Shown here: positions 48,631-57,449 of the stretch, piece by piece
Layout of the letters: the number at the start of each line of letters is the position of its first letter
Numbering within the stretch: the stretch's first letter is position 1
Assembly: GCA_000759755.1 (NCBI GenBank)
Contig: BBMW01000010.1
Location: 62,001 to 126,000, forward strand
From: Citrobacter werkmanii NBRC 105721
GTDB lineage: Bacteria; Pseudomonadota; Gammaproteobacteria; Enterobacterales; Enterobacteriaceae
Direction of reading: 5' to 3'
DNA length: 64,000 nt
Notes under the pieces: generated by a model
The model's database searches: none
The model's input: only the letters and a program-made list of their open reading frames with translations
What the model was told of the DNA's origin: nothing
Translations under genes and position numbers: made by a program

Positions 48631-50175
48631 ATGTGGGACGTCATTGACTTATCGCGCTGGCAGTTTGCGCTGACCGCGCTGTACCATTTTCTGTTTGTTC
48701 CCCTGACGCTGGGGCTGATATTTTTGCTGGCCATCATGGAAACCCTGTTCGTGGTGACCGGCAAAACCATCTACCGCGACATGACGCGTTTCTGGGGAAA
48801 ATTATTCGGTATTAACTTTGCGCTCGGCGTGGCTACCGGCCTGACCATGGAGTTTCAGTTCGGCACTAACTGGTCGCTCTATTCCAACTATGTGGGCGAT
48901 ATTTTCGGCGCCCCGCTGGCGATGGAAGCCCTGATGGCTTTCTTTCTTGAATCCACCTTCGTCGGGCTGTTCTTCTTCGGCTGGCAGCGTTTAAACAAGT
49001 ACCAGCACTTACTGGTGACCTGGCTGGTCGCGTTTGGATCCAATATCTCGGCGCTGTGGATCCTCAATGCTAACGGCTGGATGCAATACCCGACCGGTGC
49101 TCACTTTAATATCGATACCCTGCGTATGGAGATGAGCAGTTTTAGCGAACTGGTCTTTAACCCTGTCAGCCAGGTGAAATTTGTCCATACCGTGATGTCC
49201 GGTTATGTCACGGGCGCCATGTTTGTGATGTCCATCAGCGCCTGGTATCTGCTGCGTGGTCGCAATCGCGAGTTTGCCCTGCGCTCCTTCGCGGTGGGTT
49301 CCGTTTTCGGCACGCTGGCTATCCTCGGCACCCTGCAACTGGGTGACAGTTCAGCCTATGAGGTCGCCCAGCTCCAGCCGGTAAAACTGGCGGCAATGGA
49401 GGGCGAATGGCAAACCGAACCGGCGCCTGCGCCCTTTCATGTGATAGCCTGGCCGCAGCAGGAACAAGAGCGTAACGCCTTTTCTGTGAAGATACCGGCC
49501 CTGCTGGGCATCCTGGCAACCCACTCGTTGGATACCCCGGTTCCGGGACTAAAAAATCTGATGGCGGACGCACTTCCCCGCCTGCAACGAGGCCGGGAAG
49601 CGTGGTTATTGTTGCAGGAAATCGCCAACGGTAACCGCACGCCTCAGGTGTTGAAGGCTTTCCACGCCGTAGAAAATGATCTGGGTTACGGCATCCTGTT
49701 GGCAAACTACGCGCCTGATATGAACCACGTTACGCCCGCGCAATATCAGGCCGCACAACGCGGCGCTATCCCGCAGGTGGCCCCCGTGTTCTGGAGTTTT
49801 CGCGTCATGATTGCATGCGGTTCTCTGCTGCTGCTGGTGATGGCGATTGCGCTGATACAGACCTTACGCTGGCGTATCGACCAGCATCGCTGGGTATTGC
49901 GTATGACGCTGTGGAGCCTGCCGCTACCGTGGATTGCCATCGAAGCGGGCTGGTTTATGACGGAGTTTGGCCGTCAGCCATGGGCGATTCAAGATATTTT
50001 GCCGACATGGTACGCCCACTCCGCGCTGAGCGTGGGCCAACTGGCCTTCTCAATGGGGCTAATCCTCACGCTTTACACCCTGTTTTTAATTGCCGAAGTC
50101 TACCTGATGCAAAAATACGCGCGTCTTGGTCCCGATGCGATGCAACGTCAACACCCAGCACAACAACAGGGATAA
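48631..50175 (+). CDS. appC: Cytochrome bd-II oxidase subunit I AppC (CyxA)
   Basis: Quinol oxidase subunit carrying the three hemes, 514 residues from ATG 48631 (GGAG five bases before it; an in-frame start six codons up is unlikely). The sequence is close to E. coli AppC. It has the conserved EFGRQPW near the C-terminus and the periplasmic quinol-binding Q loop between about 250 and 380. The oxidase reduces O2 at low tension. It follows hya as in E. coli. Confidence 0.97.
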   Translation: MWDVIDLSRWQFALTALYHFLFVPLTLGLIFLLAIMETLFVVTGKTIYRDMTRFWGKLFGINFALGVATGLTMEFQFGTNWSLYSNYVGDIFGAPLAMEALMAFFLESTFVGLFFFGWQRLNKYQHLLVTWLVAFGSNISALWILNANGWMQYPTGAHFNIDTLRMEMSSFSELVFNPVSQVKFVHTVMSGYVTGAMFVMSISAWYLLRGRNREFALRSFAVGSVFGTLAILGTLQLGDSSAYEVAQLQPVKLAAMEGEWQTEPAPAPFHVIAWPQQEQERNAFSVKIPALLGILATHSLDTPVPGLKNLMADALPRLQRGREAWLLLQEIANGNRTPQVLKAFHAVENDLGYGILLANYAPDMNHVTPAQYQAAQRGAIPQVAPVFWSFRVMIACGSLLLLVMAIALIQTLRWRIDQHRWVLRMTLWSLPLPWIAIEAGWFMTEFGRQPWAIQDILPTWYAHSALSVGQLAFSMGLILTLYTLFLIAEVYLMQKYARLGPDAMQRQHPAQQQG

Positions 50176-50186
50176 AGGAGATAATC

Positions 50187-51335
50187 ATGTTGGATTATGC
50201 AACGCTGCGGCTCATTTGGTGGCTGCTAATTGGCATCATTCTGGTGGCCTTTATGGTCACTGACGGATTTGATATGGGGGTCGGCTGCCTGTTGCCGTTA
50301 ATCGCGCGCAACGATGATGAACGTCGGGTGTTAATCAATAGCGTCGGGGCGCACTGGGAAGGTAATCAGGTGTGGCTCATTCTGGCGGGCGGCGCATTAT
50401 TCGCCGCCTGGCCGCGGGTCTATGCCACCGCATTTTCGGGGTTTTATGTGGCGATGATTCTGGTGCTATGCGCCCTTTTCTTTCGCCCGTTAGCTTTTGA
50501 CTATCGCGGTAAAATAGCCAACGCGCACTGGCGCAGAATATGGGACACCGGGTTGGTTATCGGCAGTTTGGTTCCGCCTGTTATTTTCGGCATTGCGTTC
50601 GGCAACCTGTTTTTGGGTGTGCCTTTTATCTTCATACCACAGCTTCACGTGCAATACCTGGGCACCTTCTGGCAGTTACTCTCTCCCTTTGCCCTGTTGT
50701 GCGGCGCATTAAGCCTGATGCTGGTTATTCTGCAGGGGAGCGTTTGGCTCCAGTTAACAACCGAGGGCATCGTTCGCCAACGCGCGCTGTCCGCTACCCG
50801 CCGCAGCGCAATGCTGGTAGTACTCTGCTTCCTGTTAGCCGGTTACTGGTTGTGGACAGGAATTGATGGCTTTGTGCTGCTTAACCAGGATCCTAATGGT
50901 CCTTCCAACCCGCTATTAAAAGCGGTAACAACCTCACCAGGCGCGTGGATGACGCACTTTTATCAGTCACCACTGCTGTTGATTATTCCGCTAGCTGGCA
51001 TGATTTTCCCAATGCTCGCGATCTATGCCTGCGGGCAACGTCGGGCCGTATGGGGATTTTTGTGCGCTTCCCTGACCCAGGCCTGCGTGATCTTCACCGC
51101 CGGAATCACCCTGTTTCCGTTTGTGATGCCTTCAAGCGTGCAACCCCTCTCCAGCCTGACGGTATGGGACAGTACCTCCAGCCAGATGACGCTCAGTATC
51201 ATGCTGGTTATTGTGCTGATTTTTCTACCGATAGTGCTGCTTTATACCGCCTGGAGTTATTACAAGATGCTGGGGCGAATCAACCTAGAAACGATCCGCC
51301 GCCACAACCACGAAATTTACCCGGGAGGACTATAA
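50187..51335 (+). CDS. appB: Cytochrome bd-II oxidase subunit II AppB (CyxB)
   Basis: Second subunit of the bd-type oxidase, 382 residues with about eight membrane helices. It starts at [16 protein letters not shown], where ATG 50187 follows AAAGGAG; the frame is open upstream inside appC but out of its reading. The signature [14 protein letters not shown] and [12 protein letters not shown] are typical of CydB-type subunits. Confidence 0.97.
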   Translation: MLDYATLRLIWWLLIGIILVAFMVTDGFDMGVGCLLPLIARNDDERRVLINSVGAHWEGNQVWLILAGGALFAAWPRVYATAFSGFYVAMILVLCALFFRPLAFDYRGKIANAHWRRIWDTGLVIGSLVPPVIFGIAFGNLFLGVPFIFIPQLHVQYLGTFWQLLSPFALLCGALSLMLVILQGSVWLQLTTEGIVRQRALSATRRSAMLVVLCFLLAGYWLWTGIDGFVLLNQDPNGPSNPLLKAVTTSPGAWMTHFYQSPLLLIIPLAGMIFPMLAIYACGQRRAVWGFLCASLTQACVIFTAGITLFPFVMPSSVQPLSSLTVWDSTSSQMTLSIMLVIVLIFLPIVLLYTAWSYYKMLGRINLETIRRHNHEIYPGGL

Positions 51336-51336
51336 G

Positions 51337-51426
51337 ATGTGGTATCTGTTTTGGTTTGTCAGCATTCTGCTGATGTGTGCGCTCTCTACGCTGGCGCTGG
51401 TCTGGCTTGAGTCGCGGCAGAAATAA
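51337..51426 (+). CDS. appX: Cytochrome bd-II small subunit AppX (CbdX)
   Basis: A 29-residue single-helix membrane peptide, beginning MWYLFWFVSILLMC and ending LESRQK. It starts one base after the appB stop with GGGAGG nine bases upstream. It matches E. coli AppX/CbdX in size and pattern (CydX family), which stabilises the oxidase. It is too short for most gene callers. Confidence 0.9.
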   Translation: MWYLFWFVSILLMCALSTLALVWLESRQK

Positions 51427-51451
51427 TACTGCGCGTGCGCTACGCTTTCTG

Positions 51452-51481
51452 GCTCCTTGGTTTACTCGGGGAGCTTTTTTA
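51452..51481 (+). terminator. Terminator of the app genes
   Basis: GCTCC...GGAGC hairpin followed by seven T residues. It ends the hya-app cluster, so there is no appA phosphatase gene behind appX. Confidence 0.8.
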
Positions 51482-52192
51482 TCCCCTTTCCATCAGCTCG
51501 CCAAGACGCTGAATCTGCCGTCCCTGGTTGTCAAAATTATGCTCATCGAGCCACATATCGTAGGCCGGTCGGAGTGTCGGGTACTCACCGTCAATGATTG
51601 AGTACCATGCAGTATCTCGATTCCGCCCCCGCGTGACGACAGCCTGACGAAATATGCCTTCAAAACTGAAGCCAAAGCGCTCCGCCGCCCCACGGGAAGG
51701 CGCATTAAGCGCATCGCATTTCCATTCAAAACGGCGATAGCCCAGATCCGCAAAAACGTACTTTAAAAGCAATGAGATGACTTCCGTTGAGATTCGTGTG
51801 CGTTTCATGCGTACGGAGTAAGAAATATGCCCCACCTCAATCACACCATTTGAGGGATCGATACGCATAAGAGCAAACGTACCAACAGGTTGCATAGTGA
51901 CTAAATCAATCACGGCAAAATGCATCGGATCTGTCTGTTCTTCCATGTTTTTTACATAGTTCAGGAAGGAGTCAAAAGTTTCAAAAGGCCCTGCCGCCAG
52001 ATATGTCCAGTCACGAAAATCACTCGCTTCGCAGTACGCTTCATACAACTCTTTGGCATGGCGTTCGGCATTAATACGTTCAAGCTTACAATAGCGACCT
52101 GTAATTTGCTGAGCCTGTGGAAAGGGTGCGCCTTTCCAGTCCGACAAAGACATACCTACGGGTTGATGGAATTGATTAAAGATGCCCGACAT
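51479..52192 (-). CDS. GNAT acetyltransferase, RimJ/RimL-like
   Basis: A 237-residue cytoplasmic N-acetyltransferase. The fold elements are clear: an N-terminal GRYCKLERINAERHAKELY, the central strand MHFAVIDLVTMQPVGTFAL, IEVGHISYSVRMKRTRISTEVISLLLKYVF for the acetyl-CoA region, and CDALNAPSRGAAERFGFSFEG. It resembles yeast and bacterial RimJ/RimL-type enzymes that act on proteins or amino compounds. The substrate is unknown. It is a single gene, with its stop overlapped by the app terminator. Confidence 0.87.
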   Translation of the reverse strand: MSGIFNQFHQPVGMSLSDWKGAPFPQAQQITGRYCKLERINAERHAKELYEAYCEASDFRDWTYLAAGPFETFDSFLNYVKNMEEQTDPMHFAVIDLVTMQPVGTFALMRIDPSNGVIEVGHISYSVRMKRTRISTEVISLLLKYVFADLGYRRFEWKCDALNAPSRGAAERFGFSFEGIFRQAVVTRGRNRDTAWYSIIDGEYPTLRPAYDMWLDEHNFDNQGRQIQRLGELMERG

Positions 52193-52380
52193 ATCCGTAC
52201 CTCTGACAAAACAGGACTAAACCCGCGCAGAGTATGATCAAACTAACCAGACCAAAAGAACCACAATGCGTGTTTTTTACGGATCCACAGCATTTCATTG
52301 TACAAAAAAGGCATAATATCTTAGACGGAACCAAACAAGCGTATTGCAGCATTAATGATAAGAGCTGAATAAAATATTCT

Positions 52381-53850
52381 TTAAATAACCTGAGCCAGAC
52401 GGCGTATCCCATCAACAATTGCCTCAGCAGGATGATTTGCAAAACCAATCAAAATCCCCTGTCGGGTGATATCTCCCTGGTAATAACGGCCCAGTGATAA
52501 TATTCCCATCCCAAGTACCCTGGCTTTTTCCTCGACTTCATTTCCGGTCAATCCGTTTTGTAGCCAGCACACAATATGAACGCCAGAGTCAGAAGGCTGA
52601 ACAATCATTTTATCAGCAAGGTATTCTTGAATAGCATTGACCAGCGCAGCTCTTCTTTCATAACACGCTTTGCGAACTCGGCGTACATGACTGGCATAGT
52701 GCCCATCCTCAATAAAATTCGCCATCACGGCCTGCTCAAGATAACTGGTACCGAGATCTGTAAAATATTTCGTCACCATAATCTGTTCTTGTAAACCGGG
52801 CGGGACAACTAAAAAACCTAAACGAAATTCTGGATACATCATTTTCGAAAATGTACCAGCATAAATAACACGATGATTGTGATCTAATCCCTGCAATGCC
52901 TGTAAAGAACGGTCGGCATAGCGGAACTCGCTATTATAGTCATCTTCAAATATCCATGCCTGATTCGACTTCGCCCATTCCAGCAGCTCAAAACGCCGGC
53001 ATAAACTCAACGTTCCACTTAATGGATATTGATCCGACGGGACAACATAGGCCAGCTTAGCGTCAGGGAAATGCTCAATACCATAGTGGACGTTCATTCC
53101 TTCGCTGTCTACCGGTACCGGCCTTACCATCGCGCCAACAGACAAGAAGGCTCCGCGGGCACCTTTGTAACCCGGCTCGTCCAGCCAAACGTCACTTCCT
53201 GGCGACAGCAACGCTCGTGCGGTAATGTTCAATGCCTGTTGAATACCATTTACGATGATTATCTGATCTTCGTTACAGTTCACTCCACGCGTTGTTTTAA
53301 TGTAGCGACAAACCGCTTTTCTCAAAGGAAAGTATCCACCAGGGTGAGTGTGGGCCCCCAATTGGTGCCGGGATTGTCTCCAGACCCGTTGCAGTAATTT
53401 GCCCCATAGTGCGTGCGGGAAGAGATCCGTACAGCCAACGCCAACCGCAAATAGACGATTCATGCCGCGCCCTTCATACTCATTCGACCATAAATCGCGC
53501 ACAGGATTATTTTGGCTGTTTAGCTGTTCATCAGGCGTGACGACTTTCTCCGGCGCCATTATTGGATAGCAATTGCTGATACTTCGATCCGGAATATGAT
53601 GCGCAACATAGGTTCCAGACCCTTTCCGGGTCAGAATATACCCTTCATCTAATAACCGGTCATAACCGGCAATCACTGAATTTCGTGAAATTGACATCAT
53701 CTCGGACAACGCCCGGGTTGACGGCATTTTTGTTCCTGGCGGCAATCGCCCTTCGAGGATGTGATCGCGGAGGATGTGGTAGACCTGCTCCTTAACCGCA
53801 CCTTTTCCTAATACAAATCCTTGAAATAAAGGCGCATTGTTTTTCTTCAT
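52381..53850 (-). CDS. MocR/PdxR-type GntR-aminotransferase regulator
   Basis: A 489-residue chimeric regulator: a GntR winged helix (about 20-85, STRALSEMMSISRNSVIAGYDRLLDEGYI), a linker, and an aminotransferase-like domain. The PLP lysine is likely in YAGTFSKMMYPEFRLG and the Asp/Tyr in FEDDYNSEFRY. Start ATG 53850 follows AAAGG; a start 12 codons up is less likely. It is divergent from a GNAT gene, its probable target, with repeated ATACTAA half-sites between them. The effector could be PLP or an amino compound. Confidence 0.9.
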   Translation of the reverse strand: MKKNNAPLFQGFVLGKGAVKEQVYHILRDHILEGRLPPGTKMPSTRALSEMMSISRNSVIAGYDRLLDEGYILTRKGSGTYVAHHIPDRSISNCYPIMAPEKVVTPDEQLNSQNNPVRDLWSNEYEGRGMNRLFAVGVGCTDLFPHALWGKLLQRVWRQSRHQLGAHTHPGGYFPLRKAVCRYIKTTRGVNCNEDQIIIVNGIQQALNITARALLSPGSDVWLDEPGYKGARGAFLSVGAMVRPVPVDSEGMNVHYGIEHFPDAKLAYVVPSDQYPLSGTLSLCRRFELLEWAKSNQAWIFEDDYNSEFRYADRSLQALQGLDHNHRVIYAGTFSKMMYPEFRLGFLVVPPGLQEQIMVTKYFTDLGTSYLEQAVMANFIEDGHYASHVRRVRKACYERRAALVNAIQEYLADKMIVQPSDSGVHIVCWLQNGLTGNEVEEKARVLGMGILSLGRYYQGDITRQGILIGFANHPAEAIVDGIRRLAQVI

Positions 53851-53863
53851 TGTATTAACCTTT

Positions 53864-53943
53864 ATACTAAAAGTGGATCCTATCAATATATCGAAAGTGT
53901 CTCTTTACGAGAATTTATAAAATTCTTAGTATCATCATACTAA
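53864..53943. promoter_or_regulatory. Repeated ATACTAA half-sites between mocR and the GNAT gene
   Basis: A palindrome TTAGTAT-CATC-ATACTAA lies at 53926-53943, and a third half-site ATACTAA at 53864-53870, 73 bases (about seven turns) from its like-oriented copy. MocR proteins usually bind such repeats in the shared promoter region. Confidence 0.55.
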
Positions 53944-53974
53944 CACACTATTCGTATAAAATATCAGGATATAT

Positions 53975-54424
53975 ATGATTAACATGAATGACGTTGCTAT
54001 TGAAAGTGCAGAACAAAAAGATTACGCCAGCTGGCTTCCTTTATGGAAAAACTACCAGACATTTTATCGCACTAAAATTTCAGATGAAGTAACAAAATTA
54101 ACGTGGGAGCGTTTTCTGACGCCTGGCGAACCTGTTTATTGTGCAGTTGCCAAATATGATGGAAAAATAGTGGGACTGGTGCATTATCTCTTTCACCGTT
54201 CGACCTGGGCAGAATCAAATTATTGCTATCTCGAAGATCTATTTGTTAGCGAAGATGTACGCGGTCAACATATCGGTAAACAGCTTATCGAGTATGTACA
54301 ACAACAAGCCCAAAAAAACCACGCGTCAAGATTATACTGGCACACGCATGAAACCAATCTGCGTGGACAACGACTGTATGACTGGGTGGCCAAAAAGAGC
54401 GGGATGATTGAATATCGTATGTGA
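53975..54424 (+). CDS. GNAT acetyltransferase
   Basis: A 149-residue N-acetyltransferase of the yeast HPA2-like kind. It has the core CAVAKYDGKIVGLVHYLFH, YLEDLFVSEDVRGQHIGKQLIEYV (acetyl-CoA pyrophosphate loop RGQHIGK) and YWHTHETNLRGQRLYDWVA. It is divergent from the MocR-type regulator and probably controlled by it; an acceptor related to the regulator's effector is a reasonable guess. Confidence 0.87.
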   Translation: MINMNDVAIESAEQKDYASWLPLWKNYQTFYRTKISDEVTKLTWERFLTPGEPVYCAVAKYDGKIVGLVHYLFHRSTWAESNYCYLEDLFVSEDVRGQHIGKQLIEYVQQQAQKNHASRLYWHTHETNLRGQRLYDWVAKKSGMIEYRM

Positions 54425-54483
54425 GCGAAATAACACTTCGAACAGACGTTAATCATTCAGTTTTAAAAAAAATCAAAGATTAG

Positions 54484-54507
54484 CCTCTGAGTAGATATAC
54501 TCAGAGG
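54484..54507. terminator. Perfect hairpin after the GNAT gene
   Basis: CCTCTGAGTA / TACTCAGAGG, 10-bp stem with a 4-base loop. The clearest T run is on the minus-strand side, so direction of use is uncertain. Confidence 0.5.
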
Positions 54508-54542
54508 ATGTACTGATAACTCATTACCCCGATCTTAATTCG

Positions 54543-55349
54543 ATGAAGAAAGAACGTTTCGCAACCCTTCGATGTGGGATGGCAGGTATCCATGCGGTAT
54601 CTGCCGATACGTCCTTCCGGTTTGGGCGTCATACTCATGATCAGTTCGGTATTGGCTTAATCGATCGCGGAGCTCAGGTTTCGATGAGCGGGCGCGGTAG
54701 GGTTGAAGCTGTAGTGGGAAATGTGATCACCGTTAATCCTGGTGAAGTCCATGATGGCTCACCTTTGGGAACAGAAAGCAGGTCGTGGCGCATGCTCTAT
54801 TTCGACCCCACCGTTTTGTCCGGCGCCATGCAAATTCTGACAGAAAGTCGCTCTGGCTGCGTTGAGCTATCCAGCCCAGTATTTCGCAATCGTGAGCCTG
54901 CAGTCCATTTCTCGACACTCTTTCGAATTCTGACGGATTCCCGCGGTGGGCACAGCGAAATTGAACAGGAAGAAACCCTGCTCTTTTTACTGGCAGGCTT
55001 ACTCGCAAGCCCGCGTATTGAGAAAAAGGGTGTGCCAAAGTCAATTACTCTGGCAAAGGAGCGTATTGATGATGACCCCTCATTACCGTTATCACTCCAT
55101 GAGCTTTCAGCTCTGGGAGGCGTGAGTCAGTTTCAGCTACTACGTGTTTTTTCTACAGTCACAGGGCTTACTCCACATGCTTATCTTATACAGCGGAGAC
55201 TGCAAAAAGCGAGGCAGCTCATCGCTGGAGGAATGTCTCTAACTGATGCGTCCTATACCGCCGGTTTTGCAGATCAAAGTCATATGACGAGACTTTTTGT
55301 TCGTACTTATGGCATAACGCCCGGCGCCTATGCTGCAGCGATAAAGTAA
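54543..55349 (+). CDS. AraC-family transcriptional regulator
   Basis: A 268-residue regulator with an N-terminal AraC-type cupin (HTHDQFGIGLIDRGAQ and VNPGEVHDGSPLG are the barrel motifs) and a C-terminal double helix-turn-helix (LSLHELSALGGVSQFQLLRVFSTVTGLTPHAYL, then MSLTDASYTAGFADQSHMTRLFVRTYGITPG). It lies upstream of a LysE/RhtB exporter on the same strand; such pairs usually control export of an amino acid or related compound. Confidence 0.88.
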   Translation: MKKERFATLRCGMAGIHAVSADTSFRFGRHTHDQFGIGLIDRGAQVSMSGRGRVEAVVGNVITVNPGEVHDGSPLGTESRSWRMLYFDPTVLSGAMQILTESRSGCVELSSPVFRNREPAVHFSTLFRILTDSRGGHSEIEQEETLLFLLAGLLASPRIEKKGVPKSITLAKERIDDDPSLPLSLHELSALGGVSQFQLLRVFSTVTGLTPHAYLIQRRLQKARQLIAGGMSLTDASYTAGFADQSHMTRLFVRTYGITPGAYAAAIK

Positions 55350-55585
55350 GCTGCAATTTTGTTCAATACACCAATCGTGACACTCGGCATGCTGCTGGAA
55401 ACATTCCGGAAGAGAGATTTGCCAATGTCACTATTCTACCCTCCCATCATTCGTAATCATGTTGAACGACTCTACACTGGAATAATTCATGCAGATGGCA
55501 TTATTTCCCGTACCAACCTCACTGCGCAGACTCAGTCGCCCTGTTACATCGAGTCCGAAGTACAAGTCTGTGGGGGAAATTCATT
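55350..55585. other. Spacer between the araC-type gene and the exporter
   Basis: A weak TTG-started frame (55359-55589) spans most of it and overlaps the exporter start as ATGA, but the sequence does not look like a protein. I treat it as non-coding leader or a decayed remnant. Confidence 0.4.
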
Positions 55586-56197
55586 ATGACGCTTGAGTTT
55601 CTACTTACCACTCTCATTATCGTGGCGTCTCCAGGGACTGGCGTACTCTATACTGTCGCCACGGGCATTTCAGATGGTGCACGCGTAAGTATAATTGCTG
55701 CATTGGGTTGCACACTGGGTATTGTTCCGCACATATTAACAGTTATTACAGGACTTGCTGCAATACTGCATACCAGTGAAATTTCCCTTGAGATAATTAA
55801 ATATCTGGGAGTAGCATATCTGCTTTATATGGCATGGAAAACGCTTAATGAAAATAAAAATCTGAATATGGCCAGTAAAACTAAAAAACAGAGTTTAAGG
55901 CAAGTTATAACCTCGGCGATACTTATCAATCTACTCAACCCCAAACTCTCCATGTTTTTCCTGGCATTCTTACCACAGTTCGTTATTAAAGGTGAGATCT
56001 CACCTGTTTCTCAGATGCTGGAGATGAGCCTGATATTTATGGTTATGACTTTCTTTGTATTTACCGTATATGGAATTAGTGCAGCCAGCATACGCCAGCA
56101 TGTGGTTGCTAATGCTGCAGTGCAACGTTGGGTATTGCGTTTCTTTGCTGTTGCGTTTGCCGGGCTTGCCGTTAAACTGGCACTGATGCAAATCTAG
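55586..56197 (+). CDS. LysE/RhtB-family exporter
   Basis: Inner-membrane exporter of 203 residues with about six membrane helices. Family marks are the N-terminal VASPGTGVLYTVATGISDGAR, corresponding to the usual PGP motif, and LLNPKLSMFFLAFLPQF in the middle. GGGGGAAA precedes ATG 55586. The substrate is not known; the adjacent AraC-type regulator probably controls it. Confidence 0.88.
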   Translation: MTLEFLLTTLIIVASPGTGVLYTVATGISDGARVSIIAALGCTLGIVPHILTVITGLAAILHTSEISLEIIKYLGVAYLLYMAWKTLNENKNLNMASKTKKQSLRQVITSAILINLLNPKLSMFFLAFLPQFVIKGEISPVSQMLEMSLIFMVMTFFVFTVYGISAASIRQHVVANAAVQRWVLRFFAVAFAGLAVKLALMQI

Positions 56198-56298
56198 ACA
56201 TCAGATGAACTCATGATAAATAAAAGCCAATAGTTAATTTTCCAAATAAAATCCAGTAATAAGCAAATTCTCAAGCATCAAAAAGGTAAAGAGCCGGT

Positions 56299-57309
56299 AT
56301 GGCAACGATAAAGGATGTTGCAGAGTTAGCAAGAGTATCAACCGCAACCGTTTCACGCGTTATTAATCAAACTGCATGGGTTGAACCCGTGACGCGTGAG
56401 CGTGTTGAAAAAGCCATGCGCGAGCTGAACTATCATCGCAATGCCGCCGCTATTGCATTAGCGAAACGCAGCGGGGACATGCTCGGGTTATTGACCGGCA
56501 ATCTTGCCGATCCTTTTTTTGCCAGGCTTGCCCGAGGCGTGGAAGAAGTATCACGCCAGCAGCAATTTCGGCTGATGGTATGCAGCGGTGGCCACGATGA
56601 AGGAATGGAAAAATCAGGGCTCGATTTCCTGATCAACCAGGGCTGTGAAGCTATTGTGGTCCATGCCAGTAGGCTCTCCGAAAAAGAACTGTTGCGATAT
56701 GCCGCTCATTTCCCGGCCATGGTCGTCGTGAATCGCTATATTGCCGGGATGGCCAATCGCTGCGTATGGCTGGAAAATAGTCAAGCAGCCAAAACAGCCA
56801 CGCTACATCTACTGGAACAAGGACACCGTTGTATTGCCTGCGTGACAAGTGATTTACCGATTATTGATCGTCGTGAGCGGCTGGAAGGCTATCAGCTGGC
56901 GCTGGCCGAATATGGCATTACGCCAGACAAAAACTGGGTTATTAGCGTCCCCTTCAATGAAGAGGGGGGCGAACGCGCAGCGCATCAGTTGCTAAATTGC
57001 GGCATGCCTTTCACTGCAGCGGTGACGTTTAATGATGTGATGGCCGCCGGGATTATGCGCATCCTTCATCAACAAGGAATTACACTTCCACAGCAGCTTT
57101 CAATTGTTGGGTTCGATGATGTGGTGATGGCGCGCTATCTCTATCCCGCGCTGACAACAATGCATTACCCCGTTGAACGGATGGCGCGCTGTGCTTCGCA
57201 GCTGGCGATACAGCTTTTTAAGGGCGCCCCCCAGCGTCCCAGTGTGAATAGCTTTACTGCGGATCTGGTGATCCGCGATTCTGTTCTTCCCCCCGTAATC
57301 AATGCGTAA
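56299..57309 (+). CDS. LacI-family repressor
   Basis: A 336-residue repressor. The DNA-binding head is at residues 3-50 (IKDVAELARVSTATVSRVIN and the hinge helix AAAIALA), followed by a periplasmic-binding-protein-like effector domain (DMLGLLTGNLADPFFARLARGVEE to IVGFDDVVMARYLYPALTT). It resembles the GalR/MalI branch. It is followed by an NhaC-type transporter and a MalY/PatB-type lyase, an arrangement like malI-malXY. The operator at 57353-57374 lies just behind it. Confidence 0.92.
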   Translation: MATIKDVAELARVSTATVSRVINQTAWVEPVTRERVEKAMRELNYHRNAAAIALAKRSGDMLGLLTGNLADPFFARLARGVEEVSRQQQFRLMVCSGGHDEGMEKSGLDFLINQGCEAIVVHASRLSEKELLRYAAHFPAMVVVNRYIAGMANRCVWLENSQAAKTATLHLLEQGHRCIACVTSDLPIIDRRERLEGYQLALAEYGITPDKNWVISVPFNEEGGERAAHQLLNCGMPFTAAVTFNDVMAAGIMRILHQQGITLPQQLSIVGFDDVVMARYLYPALTTMHYPVERMARCASQLAIQLFKGAPQRPSVNSFTADLVIRDSVLPPVINA

Positions 57310-57352
57310 ATCGTCAAGCCTCTGAATTGTGATCGACTTCAAGTTTAACGCT

Positions 57353-57374
57353 CTCATGTAATCGCTTACATGAG
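57353..57374. promoter_or_regulatory. LacI-family operator before the nhaC-type gene
   Basis: TGTAATCGCTTACA is a perfect fit to the LacI/GalR core TGTAANCGNTTACA, extended to a 22-bp palindrome with CTCA/TGAG ends. It lies 76-97 bases upstream of the transporter start and is the likely site of the repressor encoded just upstream. Confidence 0.85.
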
Positions 57375-57449
57375 GGCCAATGAACGATCACAGTCAGACA
57401 AAAGGGTGTTCTCTACTCTTGAGCGACCTTACAGACTGGAGATTCATGA

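Noticed and set aside
49815-50186. Upstream extension of appB by 124 codons
   Set aside because: It is an out-of-frame reading of appC; the true start has AAAGGAG and matches CydB-type N-termini.
55359-55589. 76-codon frame overlapping the LysE-type exporter start
   Set aside because: Starts at TTG without ribosome site and shows no recognisable protein; the ATGA overlap alone is not enough.
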